Of a stretch of DNA of 33,269 nucleotides, positions 7,776 to 17,500 are shown one piece after another; position 1 is the first letter of the stretch; each line of letters opens with the position of its first letter. The DNA lies in assembly GCF_019331805.1 (NCBI RefSeq), contig NZ_JAHBBE010000031.1:1-33269 (forward strand). The letters are read 5' to 3'. This stretch comes from Bifidobacterium pongonis (lineage in GTDB: Bacteria; Actinomycetota; Actinomycetes; Actinomycetales; Bifidobacteriaceae). The position numbers and the translations under genes are program-made. The notes under the pieces were generated by a model, which made no database searches, was not told where the DNA came from, and saw nothing but the letters and a program-made list of their open reading frames with translations.

Positions 7776-8160
7776 ACCAAAATCGGACAGAATCAGCCCG
7801 AATCTGTCCGAAAACGGTAATGAGAGGCAGTCAGCTCTTCCCGACCCGGACAGGCTTCACCGGAATCGGACAGAATCAGCCCGAATCTGTCTGAAAACGG
7901 TAATGAGAGGTAGTCAGTTCTTCCCGACCCGGACAGGCTTCACCGGAATCGGACAAAATCGACCCGATTCTGTCTGAAAACGGTATGAGAGGCACCCGGC
8001 ACTCCCAAGCCCTGACCGACTCGACATCGACTCGACCGAAATCAGACAGATTCAGCCCATTTCTGTCCGAAAACGGTATGAGAGGCAGCCAGCTCTCCCA
8101 AGCCCTGACCGACTCGACCAGAATCGGACAAAATCAGGCCCAATTTGTCTGGAAACGGTA
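7776..8160. repeat. Array 1 of the 44-bp palindrome family (five units)
   Basis: Units lie at 7776-7819, 7859-7902, 7942-7985, 8035-8078 and 8117-8160, with start-to-start distances of 83, 83, 93 and 82 bp. Each is an imperfect palindrome of the form ACCGGAATCGGACA...RAATC - GGCCC-like centre - GATTYTGTCYGAAAACGGTA. The intervening 38-49 bp are also related to one another: most begin ATGAGAGGCA and the first two carry CCCGACCCGGACAGGCTTC. The array therefore grew by tandem duplication of the whole 83/93-bp period. The last unit ends five bases before the stop codon of the acyltransferase gene. There are no cas genes, and the spacers are not unique. Confidence 0.9.
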
Positions 8161-8164
8161 CGAA

Positions 8165-9271
8165 TCAACCCTCAAGCCTCACCAAACGAGTCAGTCCATC
8201 AGTGATGGAGAATCTAGCATCCAACGCGTCGAACAGCTTGTCGTACAGCACCGTCAACACCACAGAAACCAACGACACCAACAACACGAAAATCCACACC
8301 CAGTACAAGGGGTCGAATCGCATCACCCAGTCCTTGCCGTTCGTCAACACCATGATCGTCGAAACAATCTCAACCACACCGGCGTGAATCAGATAGATCA
8401 CGAACGTCATATTCGCAAGCCCACCCAACGGAGCCTTCACATCCATCGCAGCGAACCCGACGAATATCAGCACCGAGGAAAGCGCAACAAGCGGGCTGAA
8501 CGGTCCGATAATGCTCAGCGAAAAACCATTGGCGGAAACATAATGCGCCCAGTAATACACGACCCCGTTGAGCACCTCGATCAGCAGACCTGCCGACAAC
8601 GCCAGAACCGCAACCTTCGTGCTCTTGCCAATCCTCTTCCTAAGCACATACCCGACGGCGAAATAGCCGAGATAACAGAACGCCATGCCAAGATTCCACG
8701 CCAACTTCGCCTCGCCCATCGTCCACATGCTGGCGACCGCGAGAATCAGGAACGCCACCGCAACCCTCTCGAACGCGCGCTCACCGATCTCGTTTTTCAT
8801 GCGAATCACCCACGGGACGAGAAGATAAACGCCGATGAGCATGTACAGATACCACATGTGGTAGAACGGCTTGCCGGCCACCAGACCGGACAGCACGTCG
8901 CCCCAGCCAGAACCGGTGCCGGCGAGGTTCATGCACGCTTTGAACAGGGTGTACAGGATCGTGAATATGAAGGTCGGCACAACCACATGACGGAACGATT
9001 TGCGATAGAACGCCTTGTAGTCGAGGTTCTTCGGGTTGTCCAAGATGAACGCGCCGGAGATCATGACGAAGCACGGCACGGCGAAACGCGACAGCGAATC
9101 GTAGATGTTCACCAGCATTTGGCGGTTCAGACCGGCGAGGAAGGCTTGATTCCCCTGACCGATGTCCACCCACTGCTTGGCTACGTGAATCACGATAATG
9201 GCAACGCAACTGAGGATGCGCAACAGGTCATAGTTGCTTTCTCTACGCTTCGTCGGCACGATTCTCCCCAT
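8165..9271 (-). CDS. Membrane acyltransferase, family 3 (OatA/WecH-like)
   Basis: Family 3 acyltransferases are multi-spanning membrane proteins that O-acetylate cell-wall polymers, exopolysaccharides or small sugars. The protein is about 368 residues with roughly ten hydrophobic segments. It starts with the typical KRRESNYDLLRILS, has the conserved histidine H29 in IVIHVAKQW and the family signature RFAVPCFVMISGA at 62-74. The start is uncertain. I chose the ATG at 9271, but its GGAGGA is almost adjacent. An ATG at 9322 and a GTG at 9259 preceded by GGGGAG are alternatives. An open frame extends upstream into the next palindrome array but looks non-coding. The gene is isolated, flanked on both sides by arrays of the same palindrome, and less GC-rich than the genes from ldh onward, which suggests acquisition or shuffling. 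Its acceptor is unknown. Confidence 0.82.
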   Translation of the reverse strand: MGRIVPTKRRESNYDLLRILSCVAIIVIHVAKQWVDIGQGNQAFLAGLNRQMLVNIYDSLSRFAVPCFVMISGAFILDNPKNLDYKAFYRKSFRHVVVPTFIFTILYTLFKACMNLAGTGSGWGDVLSGLVAGKPFYHMWYLYMLIGVYLLVPWVIRMKNEIGERAFERVAVAFLILAVASMWTMGEAKLAWNLGMAFCYLGYFAVGYVLRKRIGKSTKVAVLALSAGLLIEVLNGVVYYWAHYVSANGFSLSIIGPFSPLVALSSVLIFVGFAAMDVKAPLGGLANMTFVIYLIHAGVVEIVSTIMVLTNGKDWVMRFDPLYWVWIFVLLVSLVSVVLTVLYDKLFDALDARFSITDGLTRLVRLEG

Positions 9272-9505
9272 TCCTCCATCGATGGCCTGCTTGCGCGGAT
9301 GCACGGGGGTATGCACGTTCATACCTTGCGTTCGATTCAGCACCTGTGAACCATTTGCGAAACAGCCGCATGAGCAGTATTTGCAAACGTAAGCATACCG
9401 ATACTGTTTGACGCGGGCGTCTCGTTTCGCAGCGGTACGGGGGTATGGGAATACGACTGAAACGGGGTGAGGCTTTCGGACTTTCCGCGCTTGCCAATCC
9501 CCCTC
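9272..9505. other. Upstream region of the acyltransferase gene
   Basis: This stretch should contain the minus-strand promoter of the acyltransferase. It is comparatively AT-rich around 9350-9400 (ATTTGCAAACG and similar). No convincing -35/-10 pair, operator or small gene could be fixed. Confidence 0.3.
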
Positions 9506-10061
9506 GCCAAAATCAGACACAATTGGCCTCTTCCTGTCCGAAAACGAGAGGAGAGCTATCCGACTCTTTCCTTCCCTGACTGGCTTAACCGGAATCGGAC
9601 AGAATCAGCCCGATTCTGTCTGAAAACGGTATGAGAGGCACCCGAAATTCCAGCCCAGCCGCGAACTTTACCGAAATCAGACAAAAACAGCCCGATTCTG
9701 TCTGAAAACGGTACGAATCGGTGTCGATTTTTACCGAAATCGGACAAAAACAGCCTGATTCTGTCTGATTTCGGTAATTAATGAGGATCGGTTCGTACCG
9801 CTTTGGATCACTCCGAACCCGGACATACTTAACCGGAATCAGACAGAATTGGGCCGAATTTGTCTGAAAACGGTATGAGAGGCACCCGGCTCTCTGAACC
9901 GCTCTCCGAACCCCGACAGGCGTAACCAGAATCAGACAAAATTGGGCCGAATTTGTCCGAAAACGGTATGAGAGGCACCCGGCTCTCTGAACCGCTCTCC
10001 GAACCCGGGCAGACTTAACCGGAATCAGACAAAATTGGGCCGAATTTGTCTGAAAACGGTA
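9506..10061. repeat. Array 2 of the 44-bp palindrome family (seven units)
   Basis: Units lie at 9506-9549, 9588-9631, 9670-9713, 9733-9776, 9832-9875, 9925-9968 and 10018-10061. Start distances are 82, 82, 63, 99, 93 and 93 bp. They keep the same orientation as array 1. The last three share a GGGCC centre and nearly identical spacers beginning TGAGAGGCACCCGGCTCTCT, so they are recent duplications. The first unit is degenerate at its right end. The fourth is almost symmetrical (CCGAAATCGG.../...CTGATTTCGG). Together with array 1 the units bracket the acyltransferase gene. Confidence 0.9.
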
Positions 10062-10062
10062 T

Positions 10063-10162
10063 GAGAGAGGAGAGGAAGGAAAGAGAGGAGAAAGGAAAGG
10101 GAAGGGAAAAGGGAAGGAAAGAGAGGGAAAGGGGAAGAGAAAGAGAAAGAGAAAGAGGAAAA
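10063..10162 (+). repeat. Uninterrupted 100-nt homopurine tract
   Basis: From 10063 to 10162 every base on the plus strand is A or G, made of GAGAGG, AAGGGA and GAAAGA units. After a single T it continues as purine to about 10175. It starts directly after the last palindrome unit. A mirror-like homopurine run of this length can form triplex (H-DNA) structures. Open frames across it translate to E/R/K/G-only peptides and are not real genes. Confidence 0.9.
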
Positions 10163-10179
10163 TGGGGAAGGAAAACGCA

Positions 10180-10211
10180 AAACGGGACGTTGCGGAGGCA
10201 ACGTCCCGTTT
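10180..10211. terminator. Perfect 14-bp hairpin, bidirectional terminator candidate (ldh)
   Basis: AAACGGGACGTTGC and GCAACGTCCCGTTT form a perfect 14-bp stem with a GGAG loop. On the minus strand the stem is followed by TTTTGCGTTTT, so it can terminate ldh transcription about 225 bp after the ldh stop. On the plus strand it ends in TTT only. Confidence 0.7.
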
Positions 10212-10320
10212 GGGGGCCAGGTTTCCCGTTTGGGGGCCAGGTTTCCCGTTTGGGGGCCAGGTTTCCCGTTTGGTGGTCAGGTTTCCCGTTGGGAGGGCAA
10301 ATTATCCCGTCGGAAGTCAG
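10201..10320. repeat. 20-bp tandem repeat, six units
   Basis: Six exact-length 20-bp units run from 10201 to 10320 with consensus GTTTCCCGTTTGGGGGCCAG. Units two and three are identical and later units decay progressively. The first unit overlaps the right arm of the 14-bp hairpin (CGTCCCGTTT), so the array appears to have expanded out of the hairpin arm. The following 10321-10437 contains a few CGGGAACC-like motifs and no gene. Confidence 0.9.
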
Positions 10321-10437
10321 GTTTATGTGTTCCGGCCCAACGCAGAACGCCTAGAGGCTGGTCTGCCCCGGGAACCCAAGAATCTCGGGAACCGGGAAGC
10401 CGACCTAGCCCAGAAACCTGATTAAACCTAGCGACTA

Positions 10438-11441
<1,004 letters not shown>

Positions 11442-11608
11442 ATTCCTCAAAACATCACTTCAACTGTACTCACATAACCTGACACTGGCAGCGCTCACAT
11501 ATCGCCGCGCGCCATGCCGGAATCCGCCTGTGGGAACGTGTCGGAGCATCTCGACACACGACGGAACGCGGCAAAGCATGGCTGACCAGTTGTCAACAGC
11601 GAACAGTC

Positions 11609-11686
11609 GTTCCCGCGTCAGTTCCCGCGTCAGTTCCCACGCCCGCGTCAGTTCCCGCGTCAGCTCCCACACCAGTGCCACCATCA
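11609..11686. repeat. 12-bp tandem repeat downstream of hflX
   Basis: About six and a half units of GTTCCCGCGTCA occur at 11609-11620, 11621-11632, 11633-11644, a half unit, 11651-11662, then two decayed units. The array lies in the 307-bp gap between hflX and ldh, which otherwise holds the ldh leader and no gene. Confidence 0.85.
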
Positions 11687-11707
11687 GCGGCGCAACCAAC
11701 CAGTCGC

Positions 11708-13285
11708 CTAGTCGATCGCCGCCGCAACGATCTGTGCCGACAGCCGATCGTCCACATCGGCCGACACGTGCACACCCTCGTCCAGCCACTGCACGTCCTG
11801 CACATGCCCGTATTCGCGGATCTTGGACAGCAGCGCTCCTTCGGAATACGGCAGCAGCGCCTCCACGTGCACGCCCGGCGTGGGCAGCAGCGCCTCCACC
11901 GCGGCGCGCAGCTCTTCCACGCCGTCGCCGGAATATGCGGAGACGATATGCGCGTCGGGTTCGAGCGCCGTCAAACGTTCCACGGTCGCCGTGTCGCACA
12001 GGTCGGCCTTGTTGAACGCCAGGATGCGCGGGATGGATGCGGTGCCTTCGATGTCGGCGAGGATTTCGTTGACCGCGTCGATCTGCGAGAACGGGTCGGG
12101 GTGCGAAGCGTCCACGACGTGCAGGATCACATCCGCGTCGGCGACCTCTTCCAGCGTGGATTTGAACGCTTCGACCAGCTGCGTGGGGAGCCTGCGCACG
12201 AAGCCGACCGTGTCCACGTAGGCGTACAGGCGCCCATCCTTCGCCTTGGTGCGCCGCACCGCGGTGTCGAGTGTGGCGAACAGCGCGTTTTCGACGAGTT
12301 CGCCGGAACCGGTCAGTCGGTTGGTGAGCGAGGATTTGCCCGCGTTCGTGTAGCCGACCACGGCGATGGTGGGCAGCCCGTAGCGGCGGCGCGATCCGCG
12401 TTTGACTTCGCGGGCGGGCGCCATTTGGGCGATCTGCTTCTTCAGTCGCGCGATACGCGTGCGGATCACGCGACGGTCCATTTCGATCTGTGTTTCGCCG
12501 GGGCCTCGCGAGCCGATGCCGCCGTTCTGGCCTGCGGCCTGTCCGCCGGCCTGGCGGGACAGTGACCCGCCCCAACCGCGCAGTCGCGGCAGCATGTATT
12601 CGAGCTGCGCCAGTTCCACCTGCGCCTTGCCTTCGCGCGAGGTGGCGTGCTGGGCGAAGATGTCGAGGATGACGGCGGTGCGGTCCACCACCTTCACTTT
12701 GGCGGCGTCTTCCAGTCCTCGGCGCTGGCTCGGCGGCAGATCGTCGTCGACGACGATGGTGTCGGCTTCGTCGCGCGCCACGATGTCGGCGATCTCCTTC
12801 GCCTTGCCGGAACCCACGTAGGTGGCCGCGTCGGGTCTTGAACGATGCTGCAGCAGGCCGTCGCACACCACGGCGCCTGCGGTCTGCGCCAACGCGGCGA
12901 GCTCTCGCAACGATTCCTCGGCTTTGGCCTGCGTGGTGACGGCGCTCGACCACACGCCCACGAGCACCACTCGTTCGAGCCTGACCTTGCGGTATTCGAC
13001 TTCGGTGACGTCCTGCAGTTCGCCGAGGCCCGCGACGCGTTTCAGCTGGTTGCGCGATTCTCGTTCGGCCCATTCCTCGCTACCGGAGGGGTCGAAGCCC
13101 ACGCCGTGCGCGTTGTCGCCGAGCAGCACTTCGGAGGATTCCGAGAGCACGTCCGCGCGGGCGGCTGCATTGTCGCCGCGCATGCCATCGTCTGCGTTGC
13201 CGCGGCCTGCAACAGCGGCGCCCGCGGCGTTCACCGCACGATCAGCCGCATAATCAACCGCGCGATCGGCCGTACGATCGGCCAT
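11708..13285 (-). CDS. hflX: GTPase HflX
   Basis: HflX is a ribosome-associated GTPase that splits or rescues stalled ribosomes, especially under stress. With the chosen start the protein has 525 residues. The N-terminal HflX domain spans about 100-240 and is followed by the signature GSRGPGETQIE near 259-269 and a coiled-coil with many arginines. The G domain has G1 GYTNAGKSS at about 311-319, G3 DTVGF at 358-362 and G4 NKAD at 425-428. The first 80 or so residues are low-complexity and include four-residue repeats (RTAD RAVD YAAD RAVN) encoded by a 12-bp tandem repeat. The start is uncertain: the ATG at 13285 has AAGGTG at good spacing, and a GTG at 13336 would add 17 residues. Function is confident; the N-terminal extension is probably disordered. 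Confidence 0.93.
   Translation of the reverse strand: MADRTADRAVDYAADRAVNAAGAAVAGRGNADDGMRGDNAAARADVLSESSEVLLGDNAHGVGFDPSGSEEWAERESRNQLKRVAGLGELQDVTEVEYRKVRLERVVLVGVWSSAVTTQAKAEESLRELAALAQTAGAVVCDGLLQHRSRPDAATYVGSGKAKEIADIVARDEADTIVVDDDLPPSQRRGLEDAAKVKVVDRTAVILDIFAQHATSREGKAQVELAQLEYMLPRLRGWGGSLSRQAGGQAAGQNGGIGSRGPGETQIEMDRRVIRTRIARLKKQIAQMAPAREVKRGSRRRYGLPTIAVVGYTNAGKSSLTNRLTGSGELVENALFATLDTAVRRTKAKDGRLYAYVDTVGFVRRLPTQLVEAFKSTLEEVADADVILHVVDASHPDPFSQIDAVNEILADIEGTASIPRILAFNKADLCDTATVERLTALEPDAHIVSAYSGDGVEELRAAVEALLPTPGVHVEALLPYSEGALLSKIREYGHVQDVQWLDEGVHVSADVDDRLSAQIVAAAID
13236..13283. repeat. 12-bp tandem repeat inside the hflX 5' coding region
   Basis: Four 12-bp units (gcacgatcagcc, gcataatcaacc, gcgcgatcggcc, gtacgatcggcc) run in frame and encode the four-residue repeats at the HflX N-terminus. 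The period preserves the reading frame. Confidence 0.75.
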
Positions 13286-13338
13286 GCGGTCACCTTCACC
13301 GGTCTTGTCGATATCGTCGCTCAGGGTCAATGCCACCT

Positions 13339-13446
13339 CGTTCTCGGTTTACGTTTCGGTCCGCGTTCCGGTCCGCGTCTCAGCCCACGTTTCGGCCCAC
13401 GTTTCGGCCCGCGTTCCAATCCGCATTCGGTCCACGTTTCGTTTCG
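13339..13446. repeat. 12-bp tandem repeat upstream of hflX
   Basis: About eight units of CGTTTCGGYCCR run from 13352, with a 13-bp relative before them. It is directly upstream of the hflX start, in its presumed leader, on the other side of the gene from the 11609-11686 array. Confidence 0.8.
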
Positions 13447-13636
13447 AGCCACGGCTCGCCGCCGCGTCTCGCCTGCCCGTGCCGCCGCCATGCGGAACGT
13501 TGCGGGCACGTTCATTATTATCATCATGTGAGGTGACAGGCCAGCCTCCGTCCACTTCGCCCCGGCGGAACGGGCGGCAGGGCGCCGGGGCGAGCATCGA
13601 GGACGTTTCGAGGAACACCCTTCGAAGAGCGGACCT

Positions 13637-13719
13637 CAGGGCGCAAACCCCGGGAAACAAACCCAGGGAACAAGCCTCGGAAAACAAGCCTCAAAGAACA
13701 GACTTCAAGGATCACACGG
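13637..13719. repeat. 14-bp degenerate tandem repeat upstream of the methyltransferase gene
   Basis: Six units of about 14 bp follow the pattern CRGGAAACAAGCCT (13637, 13651, 13664, 13678, 13692, 13706). They lie just before the methyltransferase gene. The rest of the roughly 400-bp divergent gap between hflX and this gene (13447-13636) shows no gene and no clear promoter. Confidence 0.65.
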
Positions 13720-13740
13720 AGAAAGGTTCGGGACAACATC

Positions 13741-14373
13741 ATGGCGGAACAGTATTTTTCGGCCGACCCCTCATCGAAGGACGTGCGCCGCACCCTGCAT
13801 GTGAAGCTGCGCGGGCGTGACACCGATGTCGAGGTGTCGAACGGCGTATTCTCGGGTTCGCGTCTCGATCTGGGCACTTCGGTGCTGCTCAAGCAGGCGC
13901 CGGAGCCTCCCGAGCATGGCAATCTTCTCGACCTGGGGTGCGGTTGGGGGCCGATCGCGCTCTCGCTCGCCTTCGCTTCGCCCGAGGCGACCGTCTGGGC
14001 GGCCGATGTGAACGAGCGCGCGCTTGAGCTGACCGAGTCGAACGCGCGTCGCAACGGTTGCGACAATGTGCACGTCATCCGTACCGACGCCGACGCGAAG
14101 CCCGTCGACCCTTCCGCCATCGACCCTGATCTGACCTTCGATGCGATCTGGTCGAATCCGCCGATCCGCATCGGCAAGGAGGCGCTACACACGCTGCTGA
14201 TGACCTGGCTGCCGCGCCTGTCCGATAATGGCGCCGCCTATCTGGTGGTGCAGAAGAATCTGGGCGCGGACTCGCTGATCAACTGGCTGGCCGACGCGCT
14301 GGGCGACGGTTATGAGGTGTCGAAATACCACAGCGCCAAGGGATTCCGCGTGATCGAGGTCATCCGCGCGTAG
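13741..14373 (+). CDS. RsmC-like class I SAM-dependent methyltransferase
   Basis: A 210-residue protein matching the small-domain methyltransferase (MTS) fold of RsmC/RlmG, which make m2G in rRNA. SAM-binding motif I is LLDLGCGWGPIAL at about 62-74, the acidic motif II loop is AADVN at 87-91, and the catalytic NPP motif of N-methyltransferases appears as SNPPIR at 138-143. E. coli RsmC is longer and has a duplicated N-terminal domain, which is absent here; single-domain forms are common in Gram-positives. The 16S G1207 target is therefore likely but not shown. The nearest AAAGG is about 14 bases from the ATG, which is far, so the start is only moderately secure. The HrpA-like helicase follows 140 bp downstream on the same strand. 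Confidence 0.85.
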   Translation: MAEQYFSADPSSKDVRRTLHVKLRGRDTDVEVSNGVFSGSRLDLGTSVLLKQAPEPPEHGNLLDLGCGWGPIALSLAFASPEATVWAADVNERALELTESNARRNGCDNVHVIRTDADAKPVDPSAIDPDLTFDAIWSNPPIRIGKEALHTLLMTWLPRLSDNGAAYLVVQKNLGADSLINWLADALGDGYEVSKYHSAKGFRVIEVIRA

Positions 14374-14438
14374 GTCTGCACGCGGATCCGCACGCCGGCG
14401 AGCGCATGTCGGATTCCGGATCGAACCCCGCTGAAACT

Positions 14439-14506
14439 CCCCATTCACTCATCCCCCATCCCCCATTCACTCATTCCCCTATTCACTCAGACACTGAGAC
14501 ACTAAG
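14439..14506. repeat. CCCATTCACTCAT degenerate tandem repeat
   Basis: Units like CCCATTCACTCAT and CCCCTATTCACTC recur four times between the methyltransferase and HrpA-like genes, ending in ACACTGAGACACTAAGG that carries the helicase ribosome binding site. An open frame through it is in phase with the helicase but looks non-coding. Confidence 0.6.
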
Positions 14507-14513
14507 GATCGTG

Positions 14514-17500
14514 ATGAAATTCGTTTACCCGCCTGAATTGCCGGTATCGGCCGCACGCGACGACATCGCCGAGGCCGTTCGTTCAAGCCAGGTGGTCATC
14601 GTCTCCGGCCAAACCGGTTCCGGTAAGACCACGCAGCTGCCCAAGATTCTGCTGGAGCTCGGGCGCGGCTCGCATGGCCGCCAGATCGTGCACACGCAGC
14701 CGCGTCGTATCGCGGCCCGCACGGTGGCGGAGCGTATCGCCGCAGAGATGGGCGTGCGCTTGGGCGACGAGATCGGCTACCAGGTGCGGTTCACCGACGA
14801 CACGTCCAAGGCCACGCGCCTGAAGGTCGTCACCGACGGTATTCTGCTCGCGCAGATCCAGCGCGATCCGAAGCTCAGCGCCTACGACACGATCGTGATC
14901 GACGAGGCGCACGAACGCAGTCTGAACATCGACTTCCTGCTCGGCTATCTGACGGCCCTGCTCCCCCAGCGCCGCGATCTGAAGCTCATCATCACGTCCG
15001 CGACCATCGATTCGGTGAAGTTCCAGCAGCATTTCGAGCATGCGCTGCACACCAAGGTGCCGGTGATCGAAGTGTCCGGACGCACCTACCCGGTGCAGAT
15101 CGTCTATGAGCCGTTGGGTGCGGCGCCCGCGCTGATGCATGACGTGCCGGGTTTCGCGCGTGGCGTGGATCCGGGCAGCGACGAGTACGGCACGGAGGAC
15201 AGCGCCGGCGAAACCGACATGCCCACCGCCGTGGCCCGCGCCTGCGCCGAGCTCATCATCCATTCCAGCCATGAGCGTGGCGCGCGCGACATTCTCGTCT
15301 TCGCTTCCGGCGAGCGCGACATCCACGAGTTCGAGTCGGCGTTGCGTCATCATTTCGGCCCGCGCGCCGAGGATATGCGCCGTCCGGACGCGATCGAGAT
15401 CATGCCGTTGTTCGCGCGTCTTTCCGCGGCCGATCAGCATAAGGTGTTCGAATCGCATACGCATCAGCGCATTGTAATCGCCACGAATGTGGCTGAGACT
15501 TCGCTGACCGTGCCGGGTATCCGTTACGTGGTCGACCCGGGTACCGCACGTATTTCCAGATATTCCAAGACCGCGAAGGTGCAGCGTCTTCCGATCGAGC
15601 CGATCAGCCAGGCGAGTGCCGATCAGCGTTCCGGCCGTTGCGGCCGTGTGGCGGACGGTATCGCGATCCGCCTGTACAGCCGTGAGGATTATGAGACGCG
15701 CCCGCGGTTCACCGATCCGGAGATCCTGCGCACGTCGTTGGGTGCGGTGGTGCTGCACATGTTGAGCGTGGGCGTGGCGCGCACGGCCAATGATGTGACG
15801 GAGTTCGGGTTCATCGACCCGCCGGATATGAAGGCCGTTTCCGACGGTTTCAACGAGTTGACCGAGTTGAAGGCGGTGGCGCGTAGGCGCGGCGAGGTGA
15901 CGTTGACGCCGATCGGACGCCAGTTGGCGCGTATTCCGATCGACGTGCGCCTGGGCCGTATGGTGATCGAGGCGGCGCGTTCCACGTCGCCGAACACGTT
16001 GGCCGCCGTGCTGGTCATCGTGGCGTTCCTGAGCTTGCAGGATCCGCGCGAACGCCCGGAGGAGCATCGCGAGGAGGCGGACCGCATCCATAACCGGTAT
16101 GCCGATCCGACCAGTGATTTCCTGACCGCGTTGAACATTTGGGATCGCGTGTTCCAGGCCGATGGCGAGCCGAGCAACAATGCGCTGCGCCGCATTTGCA
16201 AAACCGAGTATTTCAGTTGGCTGCGCATGCGCCAGTGGAAGGATCTGGTTTCGCAGCTGCGTCAGATGTGCCGTGAAATGCGGTTCAAGGTGGGCGATCC
16301 GCTGCCGTCTTCGCGTGCCGGTTTGGAGATCCGCCAGTTGCCGTTGAACCAGCAGGCGGCGCATAGCCTGTGCTGTTCGTGGGATGCGGAGGGCATTCAT
16401 AAGTCCATGCTCGCCGGCTTGCTGTCGATGATGGGCATGCAGGTGGTGCGCGAGCCGAAGGCTTCCGATTTCGCCGGGTTGAAGGGCGCGGCCAAGGCGA
16501 AGGCCATCAAGCGTGCGCAGAAGATGGCGAAGAACGATTATCAGGGTGCGCGCGGCACTCATTTCGCGCTGTTCCCCGCGTCCTCGGTGGCCAAGTCGAC
16601 GCCGAGCTGGGTGATGAGCACCGAATTGGTGGAGACGTCCCGCCTGTGGGCGCGGTATTGCGCCGCGATCGACCCGGCGTGGGCCGAGCCGTTGGCCGGT
16701 TCCCTCACCCGTGTGACGTATGCGGAACCGCATTGGTCGGGTTCGCGCGGTTCGGCGGTGGCGAGCGCGAAGGTACTGTTGTATGGTCTGCCGATCGTGC
16801 AGGATCGTACGGTGCTGTGGGGTCGTATCAATCCGCCGGAGGCGCGTGATTTCCTGATCCGTCAGGGTCTGGTGGAGGGTGATATCCAGCAGCGGTTCAG
16901 TTATGACGATTTCGTGCGCAGGAATCTGCGTATTCTTGAGGATGCCGCCGATGACGCGAATCGTACGCGCCAGCTTGCGCAGACCATTACGGATGAGGAT
17001 CTGTTCGACTTCTATAACCGTGTGATTCCGCAGGATGTGACGTCGTTGGCGTCGTTGGCGAAATGGTGGAAGTCGCATCATGATGCCGATCCGACGCTGC
17101 TTGATTTCGACCCGGATAAGGTGGAGCGTCTGAGTGAGGCGGATGCGGTGAGTCTGGCCGATTATCCGGATCATTGGCATACGCGCGGCACGGATGGTCA
17201 GCCGATCGATCTGCGCTTGTCGTATGTCTATGATCCGACCAATCCGGATGATGGCGTGACCGTGCATGTGCCGTTGAAGGCGTTGGGGCGTATCACGCCG
17301 GAGCAGTTCACGTGGAATGTGCCGGGCTTGTTGGACGAGTTGACGCTGGCCATGATCAAGGCGCTGCCTAAGCAGTTGCGCGTGCAGTTCGTGCCCGCGC
17401 CGGATGCGGCGCGTAAGATTCGCGCGTGGATCGACGAGCATTATCCGGATTTGCCGGGCACCAGCGCGGACGTGACCTACCCTGATCTGGCTCATGTGTT

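Noticed and set aside
7985..9349. 454-residue plus-strand ORF over the palindromes and acyltransferase
   Set aside because: It is antisense to the acyltransferase, which has clear membrane segments and family motifs; the ORF is H/R/Q-rich.
7776..10061. CRISPR array
   Set aside because: Repeats are regularly spaced, but the spacers resemble each other, the repeat is a near-full palindrome of 44 bp, and there are no cas genes.
7776..10061. REP/BIME elements mobilised by a RAYT transposase
   Set aside because: No REP-type foot tetranucleotide could be recognised and no TnpA-REP gene is in the window; the arrays look tandemly duplicated.
10046..10354. Small ORF across the purine tract and 20-bp repeats
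   Set aside because: It translates to simple E/R/K/G runs and a repeat-derived tail, with no ribosome binding site or homology.
11460..13073. 537-residue minus-strand ORF overlapping hflX in another frame
   Set aside because: It is an arginine-rich frame shadow; hflX in the neighbouring frame has all G motifs.
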